Origin: Saccoglossus kowalevskii
Lineage: Eukaryota; Hemichordata; Enteropneusta; Harrimaniidae
Reading direction: 5' to 3'
DNA: 22,614 nucleotides
NCBI RefSeq assembly: GCF_000003605.2
Contig: NW_003137331.1
Span: 114,730-137,343, forward strand
The position numbers and the translations under genes are program-made. The notes below the pieces were generated by a model, which was not told where the DNA came from, ran no database searches, and worked only from the letters and a program-made list of their open reading frames with translations. This document shows positions 8,556 through 18,454 of this stretch, piece after piece. Each line of letters opens with the position of its first letter. The stretch's first letter is position 1.

Positions 8556-10273
8556 TTTAATTTGATCTATACAAACAAAAAATCAGAATTTTTTTTAACT
8601 TTTTGATCATGATATTTGGTATCGACAACACCAAGTATAATTTTTTGTCCATGCTCAGGAGCATATTTTATTTGAACATGTTTTCACTTTACTTTTTATT
8701 TGATTTGGAGAGGGGGGGGAAGGCTTGAAATTAACTGAATCTGTTCGAAGAATGGAGTGTCGGCCTTTCAGTGTGGATTCCATTCTTTCAATGTGTCTTG
8801 TTGTTGTGCACCAAGTAGAAACAAATCACTTGTAGTTGCTCAATTCATCTCCTGTATTATCCCTTGCGTTTGTTGTATAGCAAACGGAATTCAGGGTTGG
8901 GGGGCTTTTCTTCACATCAAGCCACTCTTTTATGAAGTAGCAACTTAGACATAGGGAATTAGGTCTAATTTCCTACAAGGCCTGAGAGGGATTAGTCAGA
9001 TTCTCCACAAAAAAACATGAGGAAAGGGGGAAAAAGTGAATAACAATCACTTTTTTTAAAAAGAATTGCTCTACCTCCATGCTCTAGATGTAAATGACTA
9101 AGCCTGTCCTTTGTGCTGCAAATAAAGACCAAACTTTTGCAAGCAGGCAAACATTGTAAAAAAAAAAAATTTATAAGTCGTACATTGTTAGACATGGAGT
9201 GTTTGCAATGCTGACTCTTTGCCACAGATACCAGTGTATAGGGAGTGCTTTTGAAATAATCAACAGCAGTGGAAAAGCTGAGAACCAATCAAGAGAGTCT
9301 TTAGAGGTTGATGCAAACCAGCTGCCTGTTTCAACAGAGAGTTTTGATTGGTTCATTTCGCTGCTAAACTGTCACACATACACAGCGTCAATAAAGAGGG
9401 CTACAAATTTGAGTTGGACTATTTTTAAACAGCGCTGATAAATTACATCTGCTGTACGTGAAGCGGCTGGCAGCGAGGACTTAAAGACTCCAACAGACAT
9501 AGATTTATTTAGTTTTCAATATTCATTGCAATTTTAAAACCATAAATCAGTGTTTTTTTTATTTATACTCAAAATAACGCGCATTAATTTCTCTTCAATA
9601 ATAATTGATTCCCAGGGAGCAACAGGATGGTAGCAGCATTTTTTTTTCACAGTGTAAAGCCATCAATTTTATTAGCACAACAGAAACTCATGCAATTTCC
9701 AGCAAGGATGTCAAGGCCACAATTTCATGGAAATTTTTTCTCTGGAGATCTGTAAAAAATTGTGACCATGAGTGTTAGGATAGAGAGTCACAGACACTTA
9801 CAGCAAATGTTGTTTTTGAAAATGTCTTTGAATTTCCAAATCACAAAAAATTTCCATCGGTGAGAATGAAAGTGAATTTTATACTTTGTGGTAAATCAGT
9901 GACAGTGTACAACTCTTAAATTGTTTGCAATTTTTGTAAACCATGTAATAACAAGCAAAAATTACTTTTGTGATAAATACCCAGTAATATCAGAACATGG
10001 TGACATGTTATATAACACAGTGTGTATTTATTACAAGCACATGCAAAGATAATTTAAAAAAAAAAAAAACATTTTCCAGGTGTCTGGATGCTATTTCCAT
10101 ATGCATAACAGGAACATTCTAATATTTCTTGCTTATGTGCATGCATTTCTATCACAAACGATTATGAATTGGGAAAAAATCAGGTGCAAAATGCAACTTA
10201 TGCCTCTTGAAATTGTCAATTTCTAGTCACTAAATTTAACAAGATATGGTATTTTGTATTACAGGTTTTTTTT
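8556..10273. other. Non-coding DNA; denser block around 8750-9480
   Basis: Between about 8750 and 9480 the sequence is less AT-rich and carries several overlapping short frames on both strands (8757-8948 plus, 8992-9288 minus, 9171-9356 minus, 9199-9438 plus). None has a recognisable domain, and their overlap argues against coding. An inverted CCAAT pair lies at 9282-9354. From 9500 to 10273 it is plain AT-rich DNA with poly-T and poly-A runs. Confidence 0.5.
9282..9354. repeat. Inverted pair of CCAAT boxes
   Basis: GAACCAATCAA (9282-9292) and its exact reverse complement TTGATTGGTTC (9344-9354) are 51 bp apart. Each holds a full NF-Y type CCAATCA. They could be promoter CCAAT boxes or the arms of a small foldback. 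Confidence 0.5.
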
Positions 10274-10530
10274 AGACATTGTATAACCTTTTCACCACCA
10301 GTTCTCTATTTTCATCACAAATTCACAAAATAGTCCCATTTATAGTCGGCACTTTCCTTCGGAAGATTGGAACAAAAACAGCCAAATTTTTTGAGTAAAA
10401 ACTGAAATTGACTAAAATTTTTTCTGTTGGCTGCAAAATTAGGATTCATTTCCAGAAATATTGAAAAATATAAGAAAATAATTGCAGAAAAATTTGTGTG
10501 AGAAAGTCTGGTGGTGAAAAACAATAGTCT
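10274..10530. mobile_element. CACCACCAG-TIR MITE, copy 1 (most complete)
   Basis: A 257-bp element. The left end reads AGACATTGTATAACC then TTTTCACCACCAG. The right end reads CTGGTGGTGAAAA then ACAATAGTCT, a reverse complement with a short gap. Two further copies lie at 13699-13911 and 14734-14966. A 69-codon minus-strand frame inside (10315-10524) has no known domain and is not kept whole in the other copies, so I treat it as chance. No transposase is present. Confidence 0.85.
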
Positions 10531-11346
10531 TCAGTGGATACATGCAAATAGATTTCAAATATTTAAAAAACAATTTGTCCCTGTTCACGTAAATACACCA
10601 ATATGCCATTTTTATTAAAAATTAAGTCATCAATGGTAGGAAAAAAATGGGACTGTACTAAAGAAAATAGATGTCTCATCACTGACAATAATTTTATTCA
10701 TATTAGAGTTTTTTAGCGTGTTTTTAAGAAAAAAACTACTATAAACCACTTTCATTTTGCAAAAAAGTAAATTCTGCGAGTCAATAAAAATCAAAAAATT
10801 TCACTGGGATCCTGAAGGCACATAGTCACAGCGACTTTCGCACAGCTTTGAGCAACATTAAATCGACAAATTATGAAATTGCCTAGAAGTGGAAAATTAA
10901 ACAGTTTAGCTTACTGAAAATGACACAGTCATAGTGACATGTAATATTCAGTATAGGTCCAACTGAACATAAATTGAGTTGTATTTTCACAAAATTAAAC
11001 CAGAGCATTATTGTCTATGTAAAAAAAATTGTATTGCTTTAGAAATAACCAATTTTAAGAAGTCACTTAATACAGATGAGCATAGACAAATAAAAATTGT
11101 TGACTGTGAATTTCTAATAAAAATTAAACAAACCGTACTGATCAATAATTTGTCTGCCTTAATTTGACAAGATCATTTTTTCCTTCTACAAACACCGGTA
11201 TGCTTTTTTTTTTAATTCAGTGTATATGAAAAGCCATCACCCACACTGCTTTACTTTTTATTGGAATTGGAATATGGGTATGGATGAAATTGGATTTTTT
11301 TTTTCTCGCAACAGGCATTTGTTAGCTGCGTATTGATCGAAATGGA

Positions 11347-11363
11347 AGGTCATGCAAAGGTCA
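11347..11363 (+). promoter_or_regulatory. Perfect DR5 retinoid-type response element
   Basis: AGGTCA-TGCAA-AGGTCA: two perfect half-sites in direct repeat with five spacer bases, the classical RAR/RXR element. Under uniform composition such a word is expected about 0.003 times in this window. It sits in a patch of higher complexity that also has TGTTTACTTT (forkhead-like) and TTGGCA about 110 bp downstream. Use by RAR or another receptor pair is inferred. Confidence 0.6.
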
Positions 11364-12107
11364 GAGGAAAACTGAATAAGTTCAAGAGTTGCTTCATAAT
11401 AGCTTCTTGCCCATCGAGCCATGCATATTTGTGCGAATTGAAAACCCTGCCGTTTAAATGTTTACTTTCCTTGGCATACTTCTCGTATCAGGGAGTTTAT
11501 TTTATCTTTAATTTATGAAAATATTGGGGATATTAAGTAGTTTATCCTGGAATGAGCTTTTAATCTTGTGTTGGGGTTTTTATCAGGACACTGATTTTAA
11601 TACTAGATTTATTGACAATATAAAAATAATATTTACAATGTATTCAAGATTTTTTTTACAAAAATATTTTTTTTTCTTGTCCTGAAATATTTTAAATAAC
11701 ATAAAACGACATAAATTTTTTTTCTTTCATTTCAATAATATTTTGCCAAAAAAGATATGAAGGGCATGGCATGCTGACTAGAAAATAGATCTATTCTTTT
11801 TTTTTGCCTTACCTGAAAAAAAAAATTGTACAGATAACATTGGATATAACATACATGACTGCTTGTCAGTATCAGACCATTCCGACATGTTTTACTAACA
11901 AAAATTAATCTGTTTTGTATAAAATTGTGAATTCGGAATGAGAAAAACACAAAAATCTGAGTAAAATGTCGGCATACTTACATTACTTATTGTTGTTCTG
12001 TTGTCTCTGAATTCGAGGCGAAAAATCTAAAGTTCTAGTTCATTCAATTGTAAAAGTTACATCAGTTAGGGATGGGGTAGTATCAGTGAAAAAATCCTAT
12101 CAACATC

Positions 12108-12121
12108 ATCTCCATAGCAAC
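12108..12121. promoter_or_regulatory. Weak RFX X-box-like site
   Basis: ATCTCCATAGCAAC has a good right half (minus strand GTTGCTATGG) and a degraded left half. It is listed because a better X-box follows 120 bp downstream. Confidence 0.3.
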
Positions 12122-12227
12122 TGCATTCAATTCGGAAGAGAAACATTTCGATCGCAATTTTTTAAATTAAACATGTCAAATCATTGATTAGATATGTGTG
12201 TGGGTAAGGGGGTAAAAACAGCCTTAA

Positions 12228-12241
12228 ATTTCCATGGAAAC
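12228..12241. promoter_or_regulatory. RFX X-box motif
   Basis: ATTTCCATGGAAAC matches the perfect palindrome GTTTCCATGGAAAC at 13 of 14 positions. Confidence 0.55.
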
Positions 12242-12547
12242 CACAGACATACTTCGTACTATTGTCAAAATTATATTGTTATTTAATTTGAACTCCGTTA
12301 AAAAGTCTGTTGCATATTTATGCGTTATATTTGTTTCCTGGTTGCATCATTTGACCGGAAATTAACATCACTTACATTTTCAAACCTTTAATATTAAGTA
12401 ATTAGATCCAGTAATTAGTCCTATTAAAGACTATTAAGTCAGAAATAATTAAATGAATTCTTAATTAGCTGCCAATGAATCATATAGGATTGGTGAAATA
12501 TAAAACGTTACAGTCAAATTTTGTATAAATGATATTACCGGGTAAGC

Positions 12548-12690
12548 ATTTTACATGTGTTGTATATGTTGCATGGGACCCATATCGAACAGGGTGCCTC
12601 ACAATGACTGATGCGTTAACAAGTATAGGTTGTCACGATGCCACCTCTTCAATATGGGACTTGTAACAATATACATAACACATGTAAAAT
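12548..12690. mobile_element. 143-bp foldback element (long hairpin)
   Basis: Starts ATTTTACATGTGTT and ends with the exact reverse complement AACACATGTAAAAT. Complementarity continues inward with small gaps through CCCATAT/ATATGGG and further, so nearly the whole element folds into one hairpin with arms of about 65 nt. It has no reading frame and is unrelated in sequence to the other MITEs here. It could be a snap-back MITE or a hairpin RNA source; a MITE is more likely. Confidence 0.7.
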
Positions 12691-13698
12691 ACAATCACTA
12701 CAATTTATAACTTTTCAACATGTTTTATGTTTACCACCGTCGTTATGAGTGTTCACACAAGACGGATATTAAACATACGCTGTGATAACTGTTGCTCAAT
12801 ATTTTTAACTTGGAATATAACTTTATTTTAAATCAAAATCAGAAAAATGAAATCTTGTGATGATATTTGTATTTATGAATATAATTTAAAAAGCAGTCAA
12901 AATCGGTGATTATCCGTTCAGTGCGAAATCTTGTGTACAGCGTGAAAGGCGGAATGATTTTGAACGGGAAGTCTTTTTTTTTAATTTTAAAACTCAATGT
13001 TGAAATGCCAATTTTTCAGGAAGAATATGGCATCGAACAGTACACAGCACAACAAAAACCGCTCTTTAAGCACGGAAATACCACAAAATAATGCCGCAAT
13101 AACCTTGCTTGTTTGTCTGTCCGGTTTTAAGTAGATTTTTACACATAATGTATGTAGGATCTCACAGTGAACAGGCAAAAGGGCTATTAATAACGTCAAA
13201 TTTAGTTTTCTATGCAAATAAAGTTTTAGATAAAATAATACCAAGAATTTTTAAGATTAGACTATACAACTTTTATAACTATGCATGGTAATATGCAATG
13301 AAGATATCACAAGAAGCAAACTCTTTTTCTTGAAAAAGATCTTGTTCATGTGTTTCAGTCATACATAATTCTAATAGCTTCACAGAGCACAGTGGGTGCC
13401 GAGAAAGATTTCATTGCACAATTGAAACAGATGTGCCCGGACACTATCGAAAACGATCTGAGATGAATACTAATTGGTTTTTCCAGTCTCATTAATTTGC
13501 ATCAGGATTTCTAGAAATTTCAGTATGTTATGGGATATTGTGGTCACCTCATAATTGGTGCGACTTCTTCAATTTATGTGAGATCTTTATCGCATACATG
13601 TATGCCATAATATCTGTGTTGTACTACAATATATAAGTTTTGTTTGTGCTTCACTTTATTAAAATAAAAATGGGCAATCGCAAATTTACAATTTTTTT
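12691..13698. other. AT-rich non-coding DNA, no gene seen
   Basis: Two overlapping frames of 60-85 codons on opposite strands (12906-13291) look like chance. Two isolated POU octamers lie at 13212-13219 and 13495-13502 (minus strand). Nothing else was recognised. Confidence 0.55.
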
Positions 13699-13911
13699 AG
13701 ACATTGTATAACCTTTTCATCACCAGTTCCCTATTTTCATCACAAATTCACAAAATAGTCCCATTTATAGTCTGTACTTTCCTTCAGAAGATTGGAAAAA
13801 AAAATAGCCAAAGTTTTTTAAGTAAAAACTGAAATTGACTAAAATGTTGTCTGTTGGCTATTTCCAGAAATATTGAAGAATATGAGAAAATAATTGCAGA
13901 AAAATTTGTGA
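13699..13911. mobile_element. CACCACCAG-TIR MITE, copy 2, right end missing
   Basis: Aligns with copy 1 from AGACATTGTATAACC through ATTGCAGAAAAATTTGTG, with about 15 bp missing internally after CTGTTGGCT. The right inverted repeat is absent. The tandem octamer array begins about 50-80 bp further on. Its left end faces the mirror-image end of copy 3. Confidence 0.8.
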
Positions 13912-13964
13912 AAAATGTGAAGCATTTGCTCAGTTTCAGCATGGGTATCATGGGGTATATGCAA

Positions 13965-14424
13965 TTAAGATATATTCAAATACTGAATATGCAAATAAAT
14001 AAGAAATATGCAAAAAAGATATATCCAGGTAACTTTTATACAAATAGGGTAATGCAGATATGTTGTATGCAAATAAGGTTTTTAACTACAGCATGCAAAC
14101 ACAGTATATGCAAATATGGAATATGTGTATGCAAAATAATGTGTTACATGCAAATAAGGTACATTCAAATATGGTAAATGTGTATATGCAAATATGGTAT
14201 ATGCAAATGTTACATGCAAATAAGGTATATTCAAATATAGTACATGTGTATATGCCAATATGCTACATGCAAATATGATATATGCAAATGTGGTACATGC
14301 AAATATGGTATATGCAAATGTTATACATGCAAATATGGTATATGCAAATGTGGTACATGCAAATATGGTATATGCAAATGTGGTACATGCAAATAAGCTA
14401 TATGCAAATAAGCTATATGCAAAT
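13965..14424. repeat. Tandem array of POU octamer motifs (ATGCAAAT)
   Basis: Eighteen exact ATGCAAAT words lie on the plus strand between 13989 and 14424, plus variants such as ATGCCAAT and ATTCAAAT. The left half is irregular. From 14282 to 14424 ten octamers start at exactly 15-bp intervals, alternating as a 30-bp dimer (TATATGCAAATGTGG then TACATGCAAATATGG). The octamer is the binding site of Oct1/POU-domain factors. Reading frames through it (13854-14177, 14060-14278, 14260-14463) give repetitive HANMVYAN-type peptides and are artefacts. Confidence 0.93.
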
Positions 14425-14570
14425 TCAAATTCTTTCCTTTCATTGGGCCTAAATTACCATTGATACACAGATTGCAAATAATGCAGAAAGTGTACGTGAC
14501 TTAGTTGCTGGTCAACCCTTCCTGAAATACAATACTACAAAATTAGAAATGAACAATCGCATTTATTGTA

Positions 14571-14627
14571 TACAGGATTATTCAAATATGACTTATGACC
14601 ACAGACACACCTCTGTCATTTACGTAA
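14571..14627. repeat. Dispersed repeat, copy 1
   Basis: TTTATTGTAT, GGATTATT, and CACACCTCTG followed by CATTTACGTA occur in the same order at 18022-18079 with a small gap. It is an old unclassified repeat fragment. Confidence 0.5.
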
Positions 14628-14733
14628 GCACACTACCATCAAGATGTAGATGTTTATGAAGCGTGAAACATTCCAAACATTCTGTACATCGTAGATGACT
14701 AAGACCATTGACAATTTAATACCAAGCCTGGTC

Positions 14734-14966
14734 TAACCTTTTTACCATCAGATTTTCTTGTCGAAATTTGTCTGCACTTTTTTCTTCAATGTTTCTAGAA
14801 ATAAACCCTAATTTTGGAGCCAACAGACAAAATTCGAGTCAATTTTCAGATTTTACTCAAAAAATTTGGCTATTTTTGTCCCAATCTTCTGAAGGAAATT
14901 GCAGACTATAAACAGGACTATTTTGTGAATTTGTGTAGATAAAAGGAACTGGTGGTGAAAAGGTTA
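14734..14966. mobile_element. CACCACCAG-TIR MITE, copy 3, inverted
   Basis: A 233-bp element in opposite orientation to copies 1 and 2. It begins TAACCTTTTTACCATCAG and ends CTGGTGGTGAAAAGGTTA. Inner landmarks such as TTCACAAAATAGTC and CTTCAGAAGATTGG appear as reverse complements. Its outer end shares AGAAGATTGG with copy 2 where copy 1 has GGAAGATTGG, so it may be closer to copy 2. Confidence 0.83.
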
Positions 14967-16029
14967 ACTCCATCATGTGGTCTATCTGACTAAAGATGTC
15001 TAGGGGGGAGGTCAGTAAAAAAAGAAGGGGGGCACTTGATGTTGTACAGGGTGATAATTTATTACCATCTTGTAATTTCATACAGGAAGAAAACTGACTG
15101 AGTTAAACTACACCTTTCTAACAAAGACAGGCATACTGTGCAGACCTGGCACAATTATGGTGCAACTTTTTTACCAAAATTTCGAAAGCTTTCTGTATAG
15201 TTTCATAATTTTGAACAATTTCACACTGACTGTACATAGGTAGGTCTTGAAAAAAAAATTTTTAAAACTAAAACTTTAGCATTTAAAAGGTAAATTAAAT
15301 AGATTTATGAATGAAAAAGTTGTATTATCATGAATATTCATGCATAATGTGCGTGTAGACAGAACTTTTTAAGACAAAGATGAGAGTAAAAAAAATTGGA
15401 AAATTGCCATTTGATAGAGAGATGGCCACACAGCCCTGTCATGTGTGCAGCCCCAAATCATGAATATTGCTTCTGTAGCAAAAATGCACAATATATCATC
15501 ACTTGCAACTTGCACATATAAAAAAAGAGAGTCAGGAGTCAGGAGAGACAACAGTGACACATTCAATGTCCAGAACTGTTGCCGGGCACACACACAAAAA
15601 AAGAAAAATGGAAAGGTGGGGATTGGAGTTTGGAAAACCAGGCCAACTGCACAATCAGGGAAAACTGCTGAACTATGACAGATTATGTATATCCAATTGT
15701 GTAAGCAGCTCAAGCACTGATAAATAACAGATAGGTTAAGTTGTGTACAATGTATGTCAACACTTGTACAGAAATCAATGTAATAGCACACCCTAGCCAG
15801 ATAATAAGATCTTGCTAGATATGCGGGTGTATCATAGAGGTCAGTACATACATCATGCCATCCAGTAAACAGCGAAGACTAAAAAATATCCAACTGAACT
15901 ATCAGTCAACCATTAATCTTTCTTTTAACAACATTTTCTGGTAAATATTTTTGGACATTTTTTGTTTAATCTCTACTTTAGATAAAACTAACAACTGTCA
16001 CTGTTAACAAGGCTGTGTGATTGCCTCTG

Positions 16030-16043
16030 ATTGGTTAACCAAT
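16030..16043. promoter_or_regulatory. CCAAT palindrome
   Basis: ATTGGTTAACCAAT is a perfect 14-bp palindrome holding two CCAAT boxes back to back around GGTTAACC. A further CCAAT lies at about 16064. Confidence 0.45.
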
Positions 16044-16886
16044 TGAAACAACTTGCCACTAAGCCAATGATAGAAGAGCACCAAATAAAGACGTGAATAA
16101 AATAAGGATGTTATAATTTACTTGACTATTCTAAGAAAAAAATGTTTGTTTAGGGTGTGGTGTGGTAGGGATAGGGCTTGCTTAAGAAAAATGGTGCTAT
16201 TATAAAGTTCGCCAATGAACAAATATTTAAACTCTGCGAACTGGTTTGAAAACTGGGCGAGGGTGTTTTACACATGAAATTCTTGATAAAGTCAAAGTTC
16301 ACTGAAATTTAACCAAATTATCACAAATAATTAATTTATAGATTTGTTCCATCAGATAAAGAAATGTCTAAATGCAATCAATTTACGATAAACGCTTAGT
16401 ACCACTTGTTTCAAATCACTCCACTTGTGATATCTACCATGTTGTGGTTCTATTGTGACACAAATGGTTAAACATTAAGATATAGACCCTAGAAACTAAC
16501 TGTATAGTCACAGCCTGGAATTTGGCGGTTGTTGCTGCCAGTATGTGATTAAGAAAGGATGGTATTTCCATTGGAAAGCTTTTATACATTGAAGTAGGTT
16601 TACAAAGAGGTGATTTCTTGCTCAAAAATAACCCAGTGAGAAAATCAGCATCATTTTTTGTGAACTTTGACCAAATACATTTGCCGTATTTGTGGCACAT
16701 GTGCCTAGACATACATTGAGGTCAAAATAAAACTATTATTATACATCTGTCACCATAACGCCATAGGTTACAGCGTGCCGTAATTTTGCGGTATTTTACA
16801 GGGTATTTCCAACCTACCATATTAGGAAATGCAAATTCCAAATCTGGAATGATTACGCACATAAGCGTTCTTTAATAATAAAAACA

Positions 16887-16909
16887 AACATGGCTGCCAC
16901 CAGGGGTTG
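16887..16909. promoter_or_regulatory. YY1 site adjoining a CTCF-like half-site
   Basis: AACATGGCTGC (16887-16897) fits the YY1 consensus AANATGGCNGC exactly. It runs into CCACCAGGGGTTG, which matches the first ten positions of the CTCF core CCASYAGRKGGCRC and then diverges. Whether the host's CTCF uses this core is not known from the sequence. Confidence 0.35.
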
Positions 16910-17008
16910 ACCAGACTGCACACAAAGAAGTTCACTGATTCTGTTCAAAATATTTTGGATTTTGGCATTCCCATCGTGTATCCTTGGAAGGAAAAGATGT
17001 ATAATAAA

Positions 17009-17101
17009 GTTATTACGAGAATACCTTAAAGTATGCACTCGGACAGTACGCTGCGCAGCTGTACTGTTTTCATGCATACTTTGAGGTATCCTCGTAATAA
17101 C
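17009..17101. repeat. 93-bp near-perfect palindrome
   Basis: Left arm 17009-17037 (GTTATTACGAG...AAAGTATGCA) and right arm 17073-17101 are reverse complements over 29 bp with two mismatches. Inside, after a 5-by-5 mismatch, ACAGTAC (17043-17049) pairs with GTACTGT (17061-17067) and GCTGC with GCAGC, leaving only a one-base bulge and a central CTGCGCAG. The whole can form a cruciform or one RNA hairpin. No flanking TSD is clear. It may be a miniature foldback element, a precursor-like hairpin, or a recombination-prone palindrome. Confidence 0.85.
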
Positions 17102-17663
17102 CTCATATTACGATAATCCAGCATAAAATAAAAGTACTTTTGGGTTAAAAATATGCTTCTAATAGAGCAAATACAAAAATGTATGATATTGTTGAAAAAA
17201 GTTTAATTCCAGAAAATTATACTTTTGCTACCCACGCACACCATACTTTTCACACACAAAGAGAAAGTTTTTAAGACAACACATACGATGGGTGTAAATG
17301 ATCTTAGAAGCAATCACAAAACGTACAGGCATACACAGTAATGAACACACACGACACTACATATGTGAGAATTGGTCATTAATCATAGTATAATTAACTG
17401 ATTTAATGGGATTCAAACGAAGACAAACACATTATGATGTTAGAGGTGATATCAATTTATCTTAGATCATGGAGTTTCATAGCGTAGGCGACCATCATGT
17501 CAAGCACAAAGACTGACCCCAGCATCACCAGACAAATCTCCACTAGTGGCAAGGCAATACTTTTTGAACTCATCAATGTGAAGATGAGAAAGTGCTGACG
17601 AATTGAAAATGACCACCATATGGCTTTAAACGGCAAAATTAAGTTTTGACAGCTTTCTCAAAA
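17102..17663. other. Non-coding DNA with short dispersed repeat strings
   Basis: TTCTAATAGAGCAAATA (17157-17173) recurs at 18095-18114, 18151-18162 and 18221-18244 with small changes. ATAATCCAGCAT (17113-17124) is the reverse complement of ATGCTGGATTAT near 18030. These suggest the arms of a decayed element. No gene seen. Confidence 0.5.
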
Positions 17664-17875
17664 TACTGTAAAAGGGTTAATTATTCACTGGGTTTTAATT
17701 TTGCTCATTTCGCTGACTGGAAAATGTGCTAAATTAAAACCCAGTGAATATGTAAAATTGAGCATAGAACACTGACATTATATAAATGATAAAACTGTGA
17801 ATTTAAAACCACTGAATATGCCTGAAATGGTAAATCAGCGAAATTTAAACCCACTGAAAATTAATCATTTACAGT
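17664..17875. mobile_element. TACTGTA-family foldback MITE, CACTGGGTTTTAATTT subfamily, copy B
   Basis: Starts TACTGTAAAAGGG and ends AATCATTTACAGT. It matches the copy at 8344-8555 along its whole length with scattered substitutions and a few short indels (for example an extra GA after GAACACT). Same orientation as copy A. Confidence 0.88.
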
Positions 17876-18450
17876 CCATCCATATTAGGCTTTTGCTCAA
17901 AAATTTTCATCAGGACCTGTAATCAACAGAAATTAATGAAATATGTCCCAGTTTCATCCTCAGAAACTAACTATAGTTTATCTTTTGAAGCCCATTTGAA
18001 TAGATGTGCACATAAACGAAAGTTTATTGTATGCTGGATTATTATAATTTATTTTCACACACCTCTGCCATTTACATAGAGTGAATATACTAAAAATAGA
18101 GCAAATATGGTATACATCACATGGAACCAACCTGGAAGGAGAAAACAAATTTAGAGCAAATACAGCACTTTAAGGTAGAATGGAATTTTAGGTTTACATG
18201 CGCTTCTATTCGAAATGCGGTTCTAATAGAACAAATATGGTATAAAAGATATGTGAACAGTAAAATCCTATCATCCTGATTCCAAAGACAAGCTTATTTC
18301 ACAAGACTTTACAGAATAATCACAAAGGTGCAAACATGAGTTCCTAATATTTTTCAGATTATTTTATTTTCATTTTCATTTTTGATGTTCAGTTCGTATA
18401 TTCACTACAAAATAAATTTTACAGCAAAATATAATCATTGCCAGTCATGT
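17876..18450. other. AT-rich non-coding DNA with repeat fragments
   Basis: Contains the second copy of the dispersed repeat (18022-18079) and three AGCAAATA-type strings. GCAAATATGGTATA at 18101-18114 is identical to a 14-bp stretch of the octamer array at 14.3 kb. No gene seen. Confidence 0.55.
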
Positions 18451-18454
18451 TGTT

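Larger units (their letters stand above)
10531..12547. other. AT-rich non-coding DNA with a denser patch at 11300-11520
   Basis: No gene seen. 10542-10549 is a single POU octamer just outside MITE copy 1. 11310-11510 is less AT-rich and centres on a perfect DR5 receptor element. A weak X-box (12108-12121) and a near-perfect one (12228-12241) lie toward the right end. The rest is poly-T/poly-A rich. Confidence 0.55.
14967..17008. other. Non-coding DNA, no gene supported
   Basis: The longest frame of the window, 140 codons on the minus strand (15369-15791), starts at GTG, runs antisense to two plus-strand frames and has no recognisable domain, so I reject it. A 92-codon minus frame at 16434-16712 is equally featureless. 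Features noted: a CCAAT palindrome at 16030-16043, a double TGTGGT (RUNX-like) near 16156-16165, and a YY1/CTCF-like composite at 16887-16909. Confidence 0.5.

Noticed and set aside
10315-10524. 69-codon frame inside MITE copy 1 as a possible conserved peptide
   Set aside because: Copy 2 lacks part of the same segment, copy 3 does not keep the frame, and no domain is recognisable.
13854-14463. Three repetitive plus-strand frames (HANMVYAN-type peptides)
   Set aside because: They are translations of the octamer tandem repeat. The repeat period of 15 is a multiple of three, which keeps frames open by itself.
15369-15791. 140-codon minus-strand reading frame, the longest in the window
   Set aside because: It begins at GTG, lies opposite two overlapping plus-strand frames of 74-77 codons, is rich in F/L/S from T-rich DNA and shows no recognisable domain.
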